13,757 nt of DNA from CAYMKE01 sp964345135 (lineage in GTDB: Bacteria; Bacteroidota; Bacteroidia; Bacteroidales; JBBRXJ01). Shown here piece by piece: positions 1 to 7,333 of this stretch; the stretch's first letter is position 1, and each line of letters starts with the position of its first letter. The notes under the pieces are model-generated. The model made no database searches and was not told where the DNA came from. It was given only the letters and a program-made list of their open reading frames with translations. The translations under genes and the position numbers were made by a program. The stretch covers positions 1 through 13,757 of the forward strand of contig CAYFQI010000051.1 of NCBI GenBank assembly GCA_964345135.1. Direction: 5' to 3'.

Positions 1-153
1 ATTAAGTTGATTGAGTTGACTGAGTTGATTAAGTTGATTGAGTTGACTGAGTTGATTGAGTTGATTGAGTTGATTAAGTTGATTGAGTTGACTGAGTTGA
101 TTGAGTTGACTGAGTTGATTGAGTTGATTGAGTTGATTGAGTTGATTGAGTTT
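1..153. repeat. 9-bp tandem repeat array, 17 units
   Basis: Seventeen consecutive 9-bp units run from the window edge to 153, with no indels. Three versions occur: ATTAAGTTG (A), ATTGAGTTG (B) and ACTGAGTTG (C). Their order is A B C A B C B B A B C B C B B B and a last B with a final T. The repeated ABC blocks suggest a 27-bp higher-order unit that later decayed or recombined. The array may continue left of the window. In one plus frame it reads as a repeated Ile-Glu-Leu peptide that stops at 189. I see no start context or fold, so I treat it as non-coding. Function unknown; such arrays commonly vary in copy number between strains. Confidence 0.95.
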
Positions 154-210
154 ATCTGGTTTTTTGCTTTATCTGGCAGCTCGGCGTAGAAGTACCTTTT
201 ATAATCTTGC

Positions 211-250
211 GTGTGTTTGTCAAAGAATTTATCATGGCTCGGTTCATTTA
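211..250 (+). repeat. Single arm of the interspersed inverted-repeat family
   Basis: From GTCAAA at 219 onwards, this stretch matches the right arm of the element at 10797-10832 at about 26 of 31 positions, including TCATGGC, CGGTTCAT and the preceding GTGTG. A matching left arm (ATGAAC..GCCATGA orientation) is not present to its left. The space where it would lie is occupied by the 9-bp tandem array. It is therefore either a solo arm or a disrupted copy. It lies between the tandem array and the terminator of the glycan operon. Not known to me as a named repeat. Confidence 0.6.
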
Positions 251-297
251 ATAAATAATGTTATCCATTTATATTCTTTTCATTATCATATATATTA

Positions 298-341
298 CAT
301 AAAAAAAGGTTTGCCGATGATATAGACAAACCTTTTTTATG
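298..341 (-). terminator. Rho-independent terminator of the glycan operon
   Basis: A 12-bp perfect stem (302-313 pairs with 327-338, AAAAAAGGTTTG against CAAACCTTTTTT) encloses a 13-nt loop. The flanking CAT/ATG extends the symmetry around one extra A. Read on the minus strand, the stem ends in a run of T, as an intrinsic terminator should. It starts 21 bp beyond the stop codon of the CBM9-like gene. Because the stem is A-rich on one side and T-rich on the other, it could also stop transcription arriving from the left. Confidence 0.85.
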
Positions 342-361
342 ATATGTTATTCTAATTGTTG

Positions 362-1399
362 CTATTCTTCTTTAGCTACAATTATTTTTTTCGTGCCTAA
401 GTATTCACCTTCATTGTATAATTCGAGCAGATAAACGCCATTATAAAGCTCACTTACATTGATGGTGCTGGTATTAGCAAGGCTGCTTCTTAATACAGCT
501 TTCCCGGTAATTGAATAAATTACTGCTTCATCTACATCTACATCTCCACCTTGTATGATCAATTCATCTTGTACCGGGTTCGGATAAATATCTAACTGGT
601 CAATGGTTTGTTCCTCTATACTTAGATAATTACCATCCAATATCATAGTTCCGGGTGTCATAGTATCCCAATTTCCTAGCCATAAGTGTCCATTACTTGA
701 CCAGTATCCTCTTGCTAACTCTTCATATACAGGATAAGCATCATCAGATGGGTCTGTATCATTATCCTGGAAGTTCGCATCAAAGTCAAATGTATAACCA
801 CCAACAGGTACTACAGTGATGGTATCGCCTTCAGCGGTGTCACTGTATTCAACAAAATAATCCCATTTTACATACGCTTCCATTGTATATCCGTATGACT
901 CGGGAATTTGATATGCGTTCGTTTGACAATAATAATTACTTGTATCGGGTTCGTATGACCCTTCTTTAGCTACACCAGCTTCTGTCGTTCTGCAGGGCAC
1001 CTGGTATACACCTGAATCCTGATAAGAATGTATATTTTCATTTAAAATATCTTTCCCTCCAAACCGAAAGTACAATTCTATCTGGTCTGATGCCCAATGA
1101 TCATTAGGATATACATTATCATCTTCTATTTTAAATAAAAAGAATATGGCTGTATCATTCCACACTGACTTCCAATAATAGAGTTTGTGGTCATACTCAT
1201 CAGCAGGAGATGCATTGTTATATGTTAATCCCGTGAATTCTTCAGCATCTCCCCAAAAAGATTCATCTTCCACCCCATCAATGGTAACTGATGCTGATGC
1301 AGGTAATTTTTTAATTGTGGCAGTTTTTTGAGCATTGGCTCCTACCAATAGACTAAAAGCAGCTAATGCTACTAAGAACAATCTGTAATAATTTTTCAT
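362..1399 (-). CDS. Secreted CBM9-like carbohydrate-binding protein with type IX secretion sorting domain
   Basis: A 345-residue protein in three parts. Residues 1-23 are a classical signal peptide ending ANA|Q. About 30-260 resemble family 9 carbohydrate-binding/DOMON-like domains: a start of the type ATIKKLPASASVTIDGVEDE, then SFW, later WASDQIELYF and a Trp-rich end. Residues 267-345 are a Por/type IX secretion C-terminal domain (DIYPNPVQDELII, ITGKAV, NGVYLLEL, KKIIV). The likely role is glycan binding outside the cell, either anchored to the surface or released. The open frame extends to 1468, but that segment lies in the hairpin at 1453-1499 and lacks a secretion signal, so I chose the ATG at 1399 with its A-rich leader. 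It is the last gene of the SusC/SusD operon, 115 bp after the preceding gene. No catalytic motif is seen, so a purely binding role is inferred. Domain calls come from sequence reading, not a profile search. Confidence 0.85.
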   Translation of the reverse strand: MKNYYRLFLVALAAFSLLVGANAQKTATIKKLPASASVTIDGVEDESFWGDAEEFTGLTYNNASPADEYDHKLYYWKSVWNDTAIFFLFKIEDDNVYPNDHWASDQIELYFRFGGKDILNENIHSYQDSGVYQVPCRTTEAGVAKEGSYEPDTSNYYCQTNAYQIPESYGYTMEAYVKWDYFVEYSDTAEGDTITVVPVGGYTFDFDANFQDNDTDPSDDAYPVYEELARGYWSSNGHLWLGNWDTMTPGTMILDGNYLSIEEQTIDQLDIYPNPVQDELIIQGGDVDVDEAVIYSITGKAVLRSSLANTSTINVSELYNGVYLLELYNEGEYLGTKKIIVAKEE

Positions 1400-1452
1400 G
1401 ATGTTAATTTTTTTTATTAAACAATTATTTAAAATTTGTATAAAGTTACAAA

Positions 1453-1499
1453 AAATTTTTCTGATCACGAAATTTATCTATTCATGATCAGAAAAATTT
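1453..1499 (-). terminator. 15-bp hairpin between operon genes (attenuator or terminator)
   Basis: AAATTTTTCTGATCA at 1453-1467 is exactly complementary to 1485-1499, with a 17-nt loop. Three more inner pairs are possible after one mismatch. On the minus strand the stem is followed by TTT and then GTAAC, giving a U-run. It lies just after the stop of the SusE-position lipoprotein (1515) and before the CBM9-like gene (start 1399). It probably ends most susC-initiated transcripts or protects the upstream mRNA from 3' decay, lowering expression of the last gene. The stem is AT-rich, so its strength is uncertain. Confidence 0.65.
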
Positions 1500-1514
1500 A
1501 CTTTAAGCAAAAGT

Positions 1515-1988
1515 TTACTTCACTGTTATCGTGGTAACCTTTGTATCTTTTTTAAGTGTTTGTCCTTCATCTCCGCTATTTACGCTTATAAATGTAAATT
1601 CATAGACTCCTGGTCTTATATATTTATACTCTAAATTGCTTTCACCTCCTTCAATTTTAATGCCTTTATGTAAATGAGTTAAATCATCTGTATAAGTATG
1701 GTAAATTGTATCACTTTGTTCTTCGCCATTTATAATATCTCCTGGCCAAATAGTATCACCTGGCCAAATAGTATTAAATTCAGCATCATTAGCAGTATAA
1801 ATAAAAATCTCTTGATTAACAGAAACTCTATACGGTTCTTTTAAAATAATAAAAGTGCCTGATGCAGTATCTTTTGTTTCAATATAAAAATTTGCTTCCG
1901 GTTTTTCCACTTCATTTTCACATGAAAACATACCTAATCCAGCAATTAGTCCACTTATAATGATTATTGTTTTAAATATTTTATACAT
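1515..1988 (-). CDS. SusE-position surface lipoprotein with PKD-like domain
   Basis: A 157-residue protein with a lipoprotein signal peptide: Lys-rich start, hydrophobic residues 8-21, lipobox FSC with acylated Cys23, then ENE, an acidic stretch like the Bacteroidota surface-export signal. The mature part resembles a single PKD/Ig-like fold, starting PEANFYIE and ending with the typical Y.Y..PG.YEFTF..VNSG and a TTITV strand. It sits 42 bp after susD, the place where SusE/SusF-type or other surface glycan-binding proteins are usually encoded, so a glycan-binding accessory role is inferred. It is much shorter than SusE or SusF. It contains an exact peptide duplication, TIWPGD at 73-78 and 79-84. 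Its leader shares a 14-bp string with that of susC. Binding specificity is unknown. Confidence 0.75.
   Translation of the reverse strand: MYKIFKTIIIISGLIAGLGMFSCENEVEKPEANFYIETKDTASGTFIILKEPYRVSVNQEIFIYTANDAEFNTIWPGDTIWPGDIINGEEQSDTIYHTYTDDLTHLHKGIKIEGGESNLEYKYIRPGVYEFTFISVNSGDEGQTLKKDTKVTTITVK
1741..1776. repeat. 18-bp in-frame tandem duplication within the lipoprotein gene
   Basis: Two adjacent 18-bp copies, 1741-1758 and 1759-1776, differ only at position 17 (C versus T). They encode TIWPGD twice in a row in the PKD-like lipoprotein. The near identity points to a recent slippage or unequal-recombination event, which may lengthen a surface loop. Confidence 0.9.
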
Positions 1989-2030
1989 TTTATTAATAAT
2001 TTTTTAGTTAAAGTAATGAAATTATTTATA

Positions 2031-3755
2031 TTAATAACCGGGGTTTTGTATAACCACACCATTGGTAATCTCTACTTCATTTTTTGGAATAGGCAATAAC
2101 AAATGTTTAGGCAATACAACATTAACATTCATAGTGCTTCTCGGTTCGCCTTCTTTCCTGTAATATATTGTATCCCCACCTGATATTGATTTAATTGTTG
2201 TCTGATAATCCGGCCCTATAACCTGATAAGCATTTTCAATAATATCTTTTAGGTTATACCCATGTGTTCCATGCCAACGAAGTAAATCATAAAACCGCTC
2301 TCCTTCACAACCCAATTCAAGCCTTCTTTCTAATCTTATTGTATCCCTTAACTGATCCTTATCTGTTATTGTCACATCAGCAGGTATACCTGCAATTTTA
2401 CTTGATTCGTGTTGCGGTGCAGCCTGTGTATTTCTCGCACGTTCTCTTACCATGTTCAGCCATGTCAATGCGTCACCGCTTTGCCCGATTTCGTTTGCAG
2501 CTTCTGCACCCAGCAATAATAAGTCTGCATACCTATATAATTTATGATTCAGGAAACTTTTATCATTTACTACTACAGGAAAATATTCCATGGTTGTTTT
2601 CCTGTAAAAATAGCCTGTCCTGCTTGTATAAAAACAAATCTCTTGTTTTACTTTTTCTTCATTCATTTTATCAGTACTGTCACCAGGGAAAAAAACGGTC
2701 CAATGCAACCGCGGGTCACCGGGATGAAAAGCATTGACAAAATCCTGTGTAGGGGTATTAAAACCCCATCCACGATTTCCATCTATACCTTCTCTCTTTC
2801 TTGAATTTAGTTCATAAAGATACCTGGGCCTGAGCCATGTTGCATACCATATATGTCCATCTTGATCTCCCGGGCTTGGAAAACCAATTTCAATAATACC
2901 TTCACGAATAAATTTCCCTTCATATCCCCAAATTTCACTATAATCGTTAGCTAATTGGAATGCACCGGAATTTATGACTTTTTTTGCCAAATTATAAGCC
3001 GATTTAAAATAAGATTCTGCTTTAGAAGGTTCCAATGCAGCTAATTTCATATATACTTTTACTTTCAACGCTTTAGCAGCATCTTTATTCATTCTTCCCC
3101 GGTCATCAGTAGAAAAAATTTCATTATTGGTTTTGAATTCAGACATTTCAATAGCAGAATTTAAATCACTAAGTACCTGGTCAAATACTTCGCTAACTGT
3201 AGCTCTCTTTTTTACTTCAATACTTGATGGATCAAGTGTTATAACAACTCCTCCAAAATTTCTGGCAAGCATAAAATAATTAAGCGCCCTAAGCGTCTTT
3301 GCCTGGCCAACATAATTTTTTATTGTGGCAGCTTTATCAGGATTTGCATTAATTGTAATGTCAGCATTTTTTATCACTACATTACAATATCTGATAGAAA
3401 GATAACTTAACCTGTAGTATTCATATATTAATCTATTATCAGAAAATATTCTGTATTCATTTATATCATGTCGATCACCACCTTTATCAGCTTCACCACC
3501 ACCAGCCCATGCATCATCGCTTCTAAAGCTACCCAATGTAAAGTAAGACCTTTGATAGGACCACCCTATTCCTTCTTGCATTGCTTTATATGCAATGTTC
3601 AAATATTGTCTCATTGCATCTGGATCCTTATAGGTCTTAGCATCACTTTGTTGGCCCGGTGGTATCGGCTTTTCAAGTATTTCTTCCTCATTACAAGCAC
3701 TCAAACCTGCAATGAATAAAACAGCTAATAATATAAATACATTTTTTGTTTTCAT
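2031..3755 (-). CDS. susD: SusD/RagB-family glycan-binding outer-membrane lipoprotein
   Basis: A 574-residue protein that caps the SusC channel and captures oligosaccharides at the cell surface. The signal peptide ends in lipobox LSAC with acylated Cys21 followed by NEEE, an acidic surface-export signal. The N-terminal SusD region includes DAMRQYLNIAYKAM, the helical TPR-like part includes QAKTLRALNYFMLARNFGGV (about 151-170) and RYADLLLLGAEAANE (408-422). The C-terminal part has the family hallmarks ERRLELGCEGERFYDLLRW (476-494) and a final LLPIPKNEVEITNG..IQNPGY. Length is normal for the family and nothing looks broken. It lies 47 bp downstream of its partner susC and 42 bp before the lipoprotein gene, so it is translated from the same mRNA. 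The ligand cannot be read from the sequence. The symbol marks family membership, not starch specificity. Confidence 0.97.
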   Translation of the reverse strand: MKTKNVFILLAVLFIAGLSACNEEEILEKPIPPGQQSDAKTYKDPDAMRQYLNIAYKAMQEGIGWSYQRSYFTLGSFRSDDAWAGGGEADKGGDRHDINEYRIFSDNRLIYEYYRLSYLSIRYCNVVIKNADITINANPDKAATIKNYVGQAKTLRALNYFMLARNFGGVVITLDPSSIEVKKRATVSEVFDQVLSDLNSAIEMSEFKTNNEIFSTDDRGRMNKDAAKALKVKVYMKLAALEPSKAESYFKSAYNLAKKVINSGAFQLANDYSEIWGYEGKFIREGIIEIGFPSPGDQDGHIWYATWLRPRYLYELNSRKREGIDGNRGWGFNTPTQDFVNAFHPGDPRLHWTVFFPGDSTDKMNEEKVKQEICFYTSRTGYFYRKTTMEYFPVVVNDKSFLNHKLYRYADLLLLGAEAANEIGQSGDALTWLNMVRERARNTQAAPQHESSKIAGIPADVTITDKDQLRDTIRLERRLELGCEGERFYDLLRWHGTHGYNLKDIIENAYQVIGPDYQTTIKSISGGDTIYYRKEGEPRSTMNVNVVLPKHLLLPIPKNEVEITNGVVIQNPGY

Positions 3756-3802
3756 AATATTCTTAATAATTTAAATTAATATCAAATTTAATAATTTTCA
3801 TT

Positions 3803-6800
3803 TTACATCTTCAGGTCAATTCCGAATAAAAGTGTTCTTGGCAATGGATATACTGCATTATCCACTCCAAAAGCAAGCGGATTTGCATCCCAGGCAGATG
3901 AAACACCAATTTCAGGATTGTATCCGCTATACTTGGTAAAGGTATATAAATTCTGTACAGTTACATACACTCTCGCTGAATTTATATTAATAGACTCAAT
4001 CCAATTAGAAGGTATATTATATGACAATGTGATGGTTTTTATTCTAAAATATGAACCGTCTTCTATGAAATATGAAGAATTTCTGTTATTATTATTTAAG
4101 TCCCTTATATCTAACCTGGGAACATCTGTATCTGTAATCACACTTCCATCTTCTAATTTTCTTCCATAATAATTTAGCAAATCAGTACTTACATTAGTAT
4201 TTACTTTAAAATTATATAAAGCATCCTGTTTCACCTTGTTTATTATTTGATTTCCGATAACCCCTTGTGTAAATATGTCTAATTTTATATTCTTGTATGA
4301 TGCGCCTGCAGAAAATCCATAAGTAAAATCAGGTAAAGCATATCCAATAATTGTCTGATCACTATCATCAATAATACCATCCTGATTTAGGTCTTTAAAT
4401 TTAAAATCACCAACTGCTGTTCCAGGTTGTTGTCTTGCATGATTATTAATCTCTTCTTCACTTTCAAAGATTCCTTCATGAACATATCCATAAAATGCTC
4501 CAATAGGCTTGCCTTCTATCATTTTCACAGGGAAATCATCAGGATCATCCGAGGAAGTAAGTGGTGCACCATTATCCAGAGATATTACTTTATTCCATAC
4601 TCTTGACATATTTCCACCAACGTTGTATCCAAATCCTGATTCGGTAACTTTTCTATAGTTAAGATTCAAATCAATCCCTTTATTATTAACCTCTCCGGCA
4701 TTGGCTATATATTTTCCAATGGATCCAAATTCAATTCCTGAATAAACAGGAACAGGCTGTTCAAGTAATAAATCAGTTGTGTTTTTATTATACAAATCCA
4801 ATGTTGCTGTCAATTCACTTTCCCACAAATGTAAATCAATTCCAATATTGGTTGTTCTCGTTGTTTCCCACTGAATATCCTGATTTGCCACCCCGGCCAA
4901 CCATAATCCTATTTCATTATTCACAGGGTGTTCTCCAAAATGAACAGTTGGTGTAGGATGTCCACTGCCCGGGAAAGGTGTTATAGTAACACTCGTTGTA
5001 TAAACATAAGGTGGTATGTTTTGATTTCCAACGATTCCCCATCCAACTCTTAGTTTTAATAAATTAATTGTTGTATACGGCTCCATAAATGCTTCTTCAG
5101 ATAATTTCCAAGCAGCTGAAAAAGCCGGAAAATTCCCCCATCTAAAATTTTCACCAAAACGGGATGAACCATCCCGTCGTATGGTTGCATTTAATATATA
5201 CTTACTCCGGTAATTATACCCTACCCTGGCCAAGTAAGACATAAGGCCCCATTCTATTGCAGCACCACCTAATCCTTGAATCTCATCTTTTCCTTCTACA
5301 GCATCAAAATATAAGTCTTCGTTTGTTGGAACATGAGCAGAAGGACTTATCCATGTCCTTTTTTCTTCTTGTACTGTGTATCCTGCTAATAAATTAATAT
5401 TATGTATCTCATTTATTGAGAATTTATAATTTAACGTATGCTCTATCAAATAGTTATTCCAATCTTCCCTCTGCATCCTCAAGGTAGGTTGACTAGAAGT
5501 ATTCTCCGGTGACTCATGATATTTTGGCCATAATTCTTCTTTATTACCCCACGAACGGTCTAAACCAGCATTAAATTTATATTTTAAATTATTAATAGGT
5601 TCGATTTCAGCGAACGCCGATCCCTGCAACCTGTTTGAATTATAAATATAATGCCTCCTCTCCATAATACCAACAGGATTACCTACTGTAGGCGTATTTT
5701 CCATTGGAGCCCAGTCTGTCGATGGATCATCATCATGCACTGGGATTGTAGGATCTGCTCGTAATGCAGACCCAATTGGCCCCCCGACTGATTGTTCCTG
5801 CTGACGTTGATTTTTTGTACTCGTCAATGTAATGTTTTCACCTATGTTCAGCCATTCAGCCGCCTGGTATTGTGAATTAATCCGGTATGAATATCTATCG
5901 TAACTTGAAAGGTTCACGATCCCTTCTTGTGCAAATTTATTAAAACTCATATAATAATTACCACTTTCTGACCCGCCGGATAAACTTAATTGAGCATTAT
6001 GCATTGGCGCTACTCTGAGTACTTTATCCTGCCAGTCTGTAGTAGATAAATAAGGTATTGAAGCAGAATCAAAAGTATTCCTTCCAGTGGCTTCATTATT
6101 TAGTCTGGCAAATTGTGGAGCATTTAAAACATCAAGTTTTTGATTTTCAGGTAAATTTTGTCTTCCATAATATCCATTAAAACTAATGGTTGGTTCGCCT
6201 TTTTTGCCTTTTTTTGTTGTAATAATTACAACTCCATTAGCTCCCCGTGTTCCATAAATAGCTGTAGCAGAAGCATCTTTTAAAACTTGTATGGATTCAA
6301 TATCATTAGGGTTTAAAAAGTTTACGCCCTGCGGATTATCATTTTTCCCAAACGTTGCATCCTTAATAGGCATTCCATCTACTACATACAAAGGGTCTGT
6401 ATTATTAGGCGTTCCGACACCACGTATCCTAACAGATATAGGAGCTCCGGGGGCGCCACTACTGGCAGCCACAAACACTCCACTGGCTTTTCCCTGTAAT
6501 ACTTCCTCGGAACTCATGATCGGAACACTTTCTATCTCTTTGGATTCAACCACTTCAATCGAACCAGATATATCTTGTTTTTTTTCCGTTCCGTAACCTA
6601 TTTTAATCACTTCATCAAGTACTTCATTTTTTTCTTTGAGGGTTACATTAATTTCTGCCCTTCCTTCAACAGGTACTGTTTTTTCTTCGTAACCAACAAA
6701 AGAAAAATGTAATGAAACATCCGGTGAGCTTACTTCAAGGGTATAATTCCCGTTTAAATCTGTAGTTGTTCCATTTGTCGTTCCTTTTTCAATTACTGTT

Positions 6801-6916
6801 GTTTCAATCATTGATTCTCCTTTCTGGTCTATCACTTTACCACTTACAGTATGTTGGCCATATACGGCTGACATTAAACAACTCAATAAAAATCCGAATA
6901 ATAGTTTTATTTTCAT
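3803..6916 (-). CDS. susC: SusC/RagA-family TonB-dependent outer-membrane transporter
   Basis: A 1037-residue TonB-dependent transporter that imports glycan fragments into the periplasm with its SusD lid. Order of parts: signal peptide (1-20), carboxypeptidase-regulatory-like Ig domain (about 22-95, VSGKVIDQKGESM..GTTTDLNGNYTL..FSFVGYEEKTV), probable TonB box near DEVIKIGYGT (101-110), and plug (about 113-240) with the SusC signatures VRIRGVGTPNNTDPLYVVDG and SIQVLKDASATAIYGTRGAN. The rest is a long beta-barrel with a DLNQDGIIDDSD Ca-binding-like loop and the C-terminal strand LLFGIDLKM. There is no N-terminal signalling (STN) domain, so anti-sigma control through this receptor is unlikely. 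It is the first gene of the operon. The 417-bp AT-rich gap upstream is the likely promoter region. Complete and typical in length. Confidence 0.97.
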   Translation of the reverse strand: MKIKLLFGFLLSCLMSAVYGQHTVSGKVIDQKGESMIETTVIEKGTTNGTTTDLNGNYTLEVSSPDVSLHFSFVGYEEKTVPVEGRAEINVTLKEKNEVLDEVIKIGYGTEKKQDISGSIEVVESKEIESVPIMSSEEVLQGKASGVFVAASSGAPGAPISVRIRGVGTPNNTDPLYVVDGMPIKDATFGKNDNPQGVNFLNPNDIESIQVLKDASATAIYGTRGANGVVIITTKKGKKGEPTISFNGYYGRQNLPENQKLDVLNAPQFARLNNEATGRNTFDSASIPYLSTTDWQDKVLRVAPMHNAQLSLSGGSESGNYYMSFNKFAQEGIVNLSSYDRYSYRINSQYQAAEWLNIGENITLTSTKNQRQQEQSVGGPIGSALRADPTIPVHDDDPSTDWAPMENTPTVGNPVGIMERRHYIYNSNRLQGSAFAEIEPINNLKYKFNAGLDRSWGNKEELWPKYHESPENTSSQPTLRMQREDWNNYLIEHTLNYKFSINEIHNINLLAGYTVQEEKRTWISPSAHVPTNEDLYFDAVEGKDEIQGLGGAAIEWGLMSYLARVGYNYRSKYILNATIRRDGSSRFGENFRWGNFPAFSAAWKLSEEAFMEPYTTINLLKLRVGWGIVGNQNIPPYVYTTSVTITPFPGSGHPTPTVHFGEHPVNNEIGLWLAGVANQDIQWETTRTTNIGIDLHLWESELTATLDLYNKNTTDLLLEQPVPVYSGIEFGSIGKYIANAGEVNNKGIDLNLNYRKVTESGFGYNVGGNMSRVWNKVISLDNGAPLTSSDDPDDFPVKMIEGKPIGAFYGYVHEGIFESEEEINNHARQQPGTAVGDFKFKDLNQDGIIDDSDQTIIGYALPDFTYGFSAGASYKNIKLDIFTQGVIGNQIINKVKQDALYNFKVNTNVSTDLLNYYGRKLEDGSVITDTDVPRLDIRDLNNNNRNSSYFIEDGSYFRIKTITLSYNIPSNWIESININSARVYVTVQNLYTFTKYSGYNPEIGVSSAWDANPLAFGVDNAVYPLPRTLLFGIDLKM

Positions 6917-6998
6917 TATTACAATTTTTTAGTTAAGATAGTTTCATATACATATATAATAATTATATGAATTGAATATATTTTTATCTGAATAAAAG

Positions 6999-7006
6999 CA
7001 AATATA
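6999..7006 (-). promoter_or_regulatory. Candidate Bacteroidota -7 promoter element for susC
   Basis: On the minus strand these bases read TATATTTG, an exact fit to the TAnnTTTG -7 element of the primary sigma factor of Bacteroidota. It would give a leader of roughly 75 nt before the susC ATG. The -33 position is only T-rich, with no TTTG at the right spacing. In such AT-rich DNA the match could be chance. Confidence 0.35.
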
Positions 7007-7019
7007 ATATTTATAGAAT

Positions 7020-7041
7020 AAATAAAAAAATTTTTTTATTT
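7020..7041. repeat. 22-bp perfect palindrome with A7T7 core upstream of susC
   Basis: AATAAAAAAATTTTTTTATT at 7021-7040 is its own reverse complement, and the flanking A/T at 7020 and 7041 extends it to 22 bp. It lies just upstream of the candidate -7 element of susC. A-tracts here could act as an UP-like or bent-DNA element, or as an operator. No regulator gene is in the window. Confidence 0.5.
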
Positions 7042-7203
7042 TGTATTCAAATAATAACATTTATTGATTATTATATATCACACGTCTACAAAGAGAATCC
7101 AACTCATATTATTTTTCCTTGAAAAAATTTTCATAAACACTCGTATGTGTATCTATACTATTGAATGTTTGGCTCAAAATGTTTCGATAACGAGGTTCGT
7201 GAA

Positions 7204-7248
7204 GCCCCAAAATGCTCATTAACTGGTGTCAATGAGCAATTTTAGGGC
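7204..7248. repeat. Imperfect 17-pair hairpin downstream of the aldolase/dehydrogenase gene
   Basis: GCCCCAAAATGCTCATT (7204-7220) pairs with 7231-7248 across a 10-nt loop, with one mismatch and one bulged base. The two best blocks are GCTCATT/AATGAGC and the outer GCCC/GGGC. It lies 86 bp past the stop codon at 7334. There is no U-run after it on the minus strand, so it is not a canonical terminator. It may be a 3' mRNA-protecting fold or a repeat relic. Confidence 0.5.
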
Positions 7249-7333
7249 AAGCATAAAAGCCTGTCCCGTAAGAAAGAATTCCTGTATCGGGGCTAGCAGA
7301 CATAATGAAATAAACACAATTGTTTGAGAACCA

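Larger units (their letters stand above)
6917..7333. other. 417-bp intergenic region upstream of susC
   Basis: No supportable gene in either strand. From the susC side it holds an A-rich leader, a promoter-like TATATTTG (6999-7006), a 22-bp palindrome (7020-7041), about 140 bp of featureless AT-rich sequence, a 17-pair imperfect hairpin (7204-7248) and a small CCCG/CGGG pair (7265-7268 with 7288-7291). The half nearer 7333 is less AT-rich and is the 3' flank of the aldolase/dehydrogenase gene, where termination is expected. Confidence 0.7.

Noticed and set aside
1..153. CRISPR array
   Set aside because: The units are 9 bp and contiguous with no spacers.
7..189. A 60-residue open frame made of repeated Ile-Glu-Leu
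   Set aside because: It is the translation of the 9-bp tandem array, uses a non-ATG start and shows no independent sign of coding.
1400..1468. A longer N-terminus for the CBM9-like protein
   Set aside because: It would put 23 extra residues before a good signal peptide and start inside the 15-bp hairpin.
2264..2804. Plus-strand open frames opposite susD
   Set aside because: They are shadows of a clearly coding minus strand and encode Cys/His/Phe-rich sequence with no domain. The same holds for other plus-strand frames opposite the large genes.
7054..7110. Short minus-strand frame reading MSWILFVDV in the susC upstream gap
   Set aside because: Nine codons with no supporting context or similarity that I can see.
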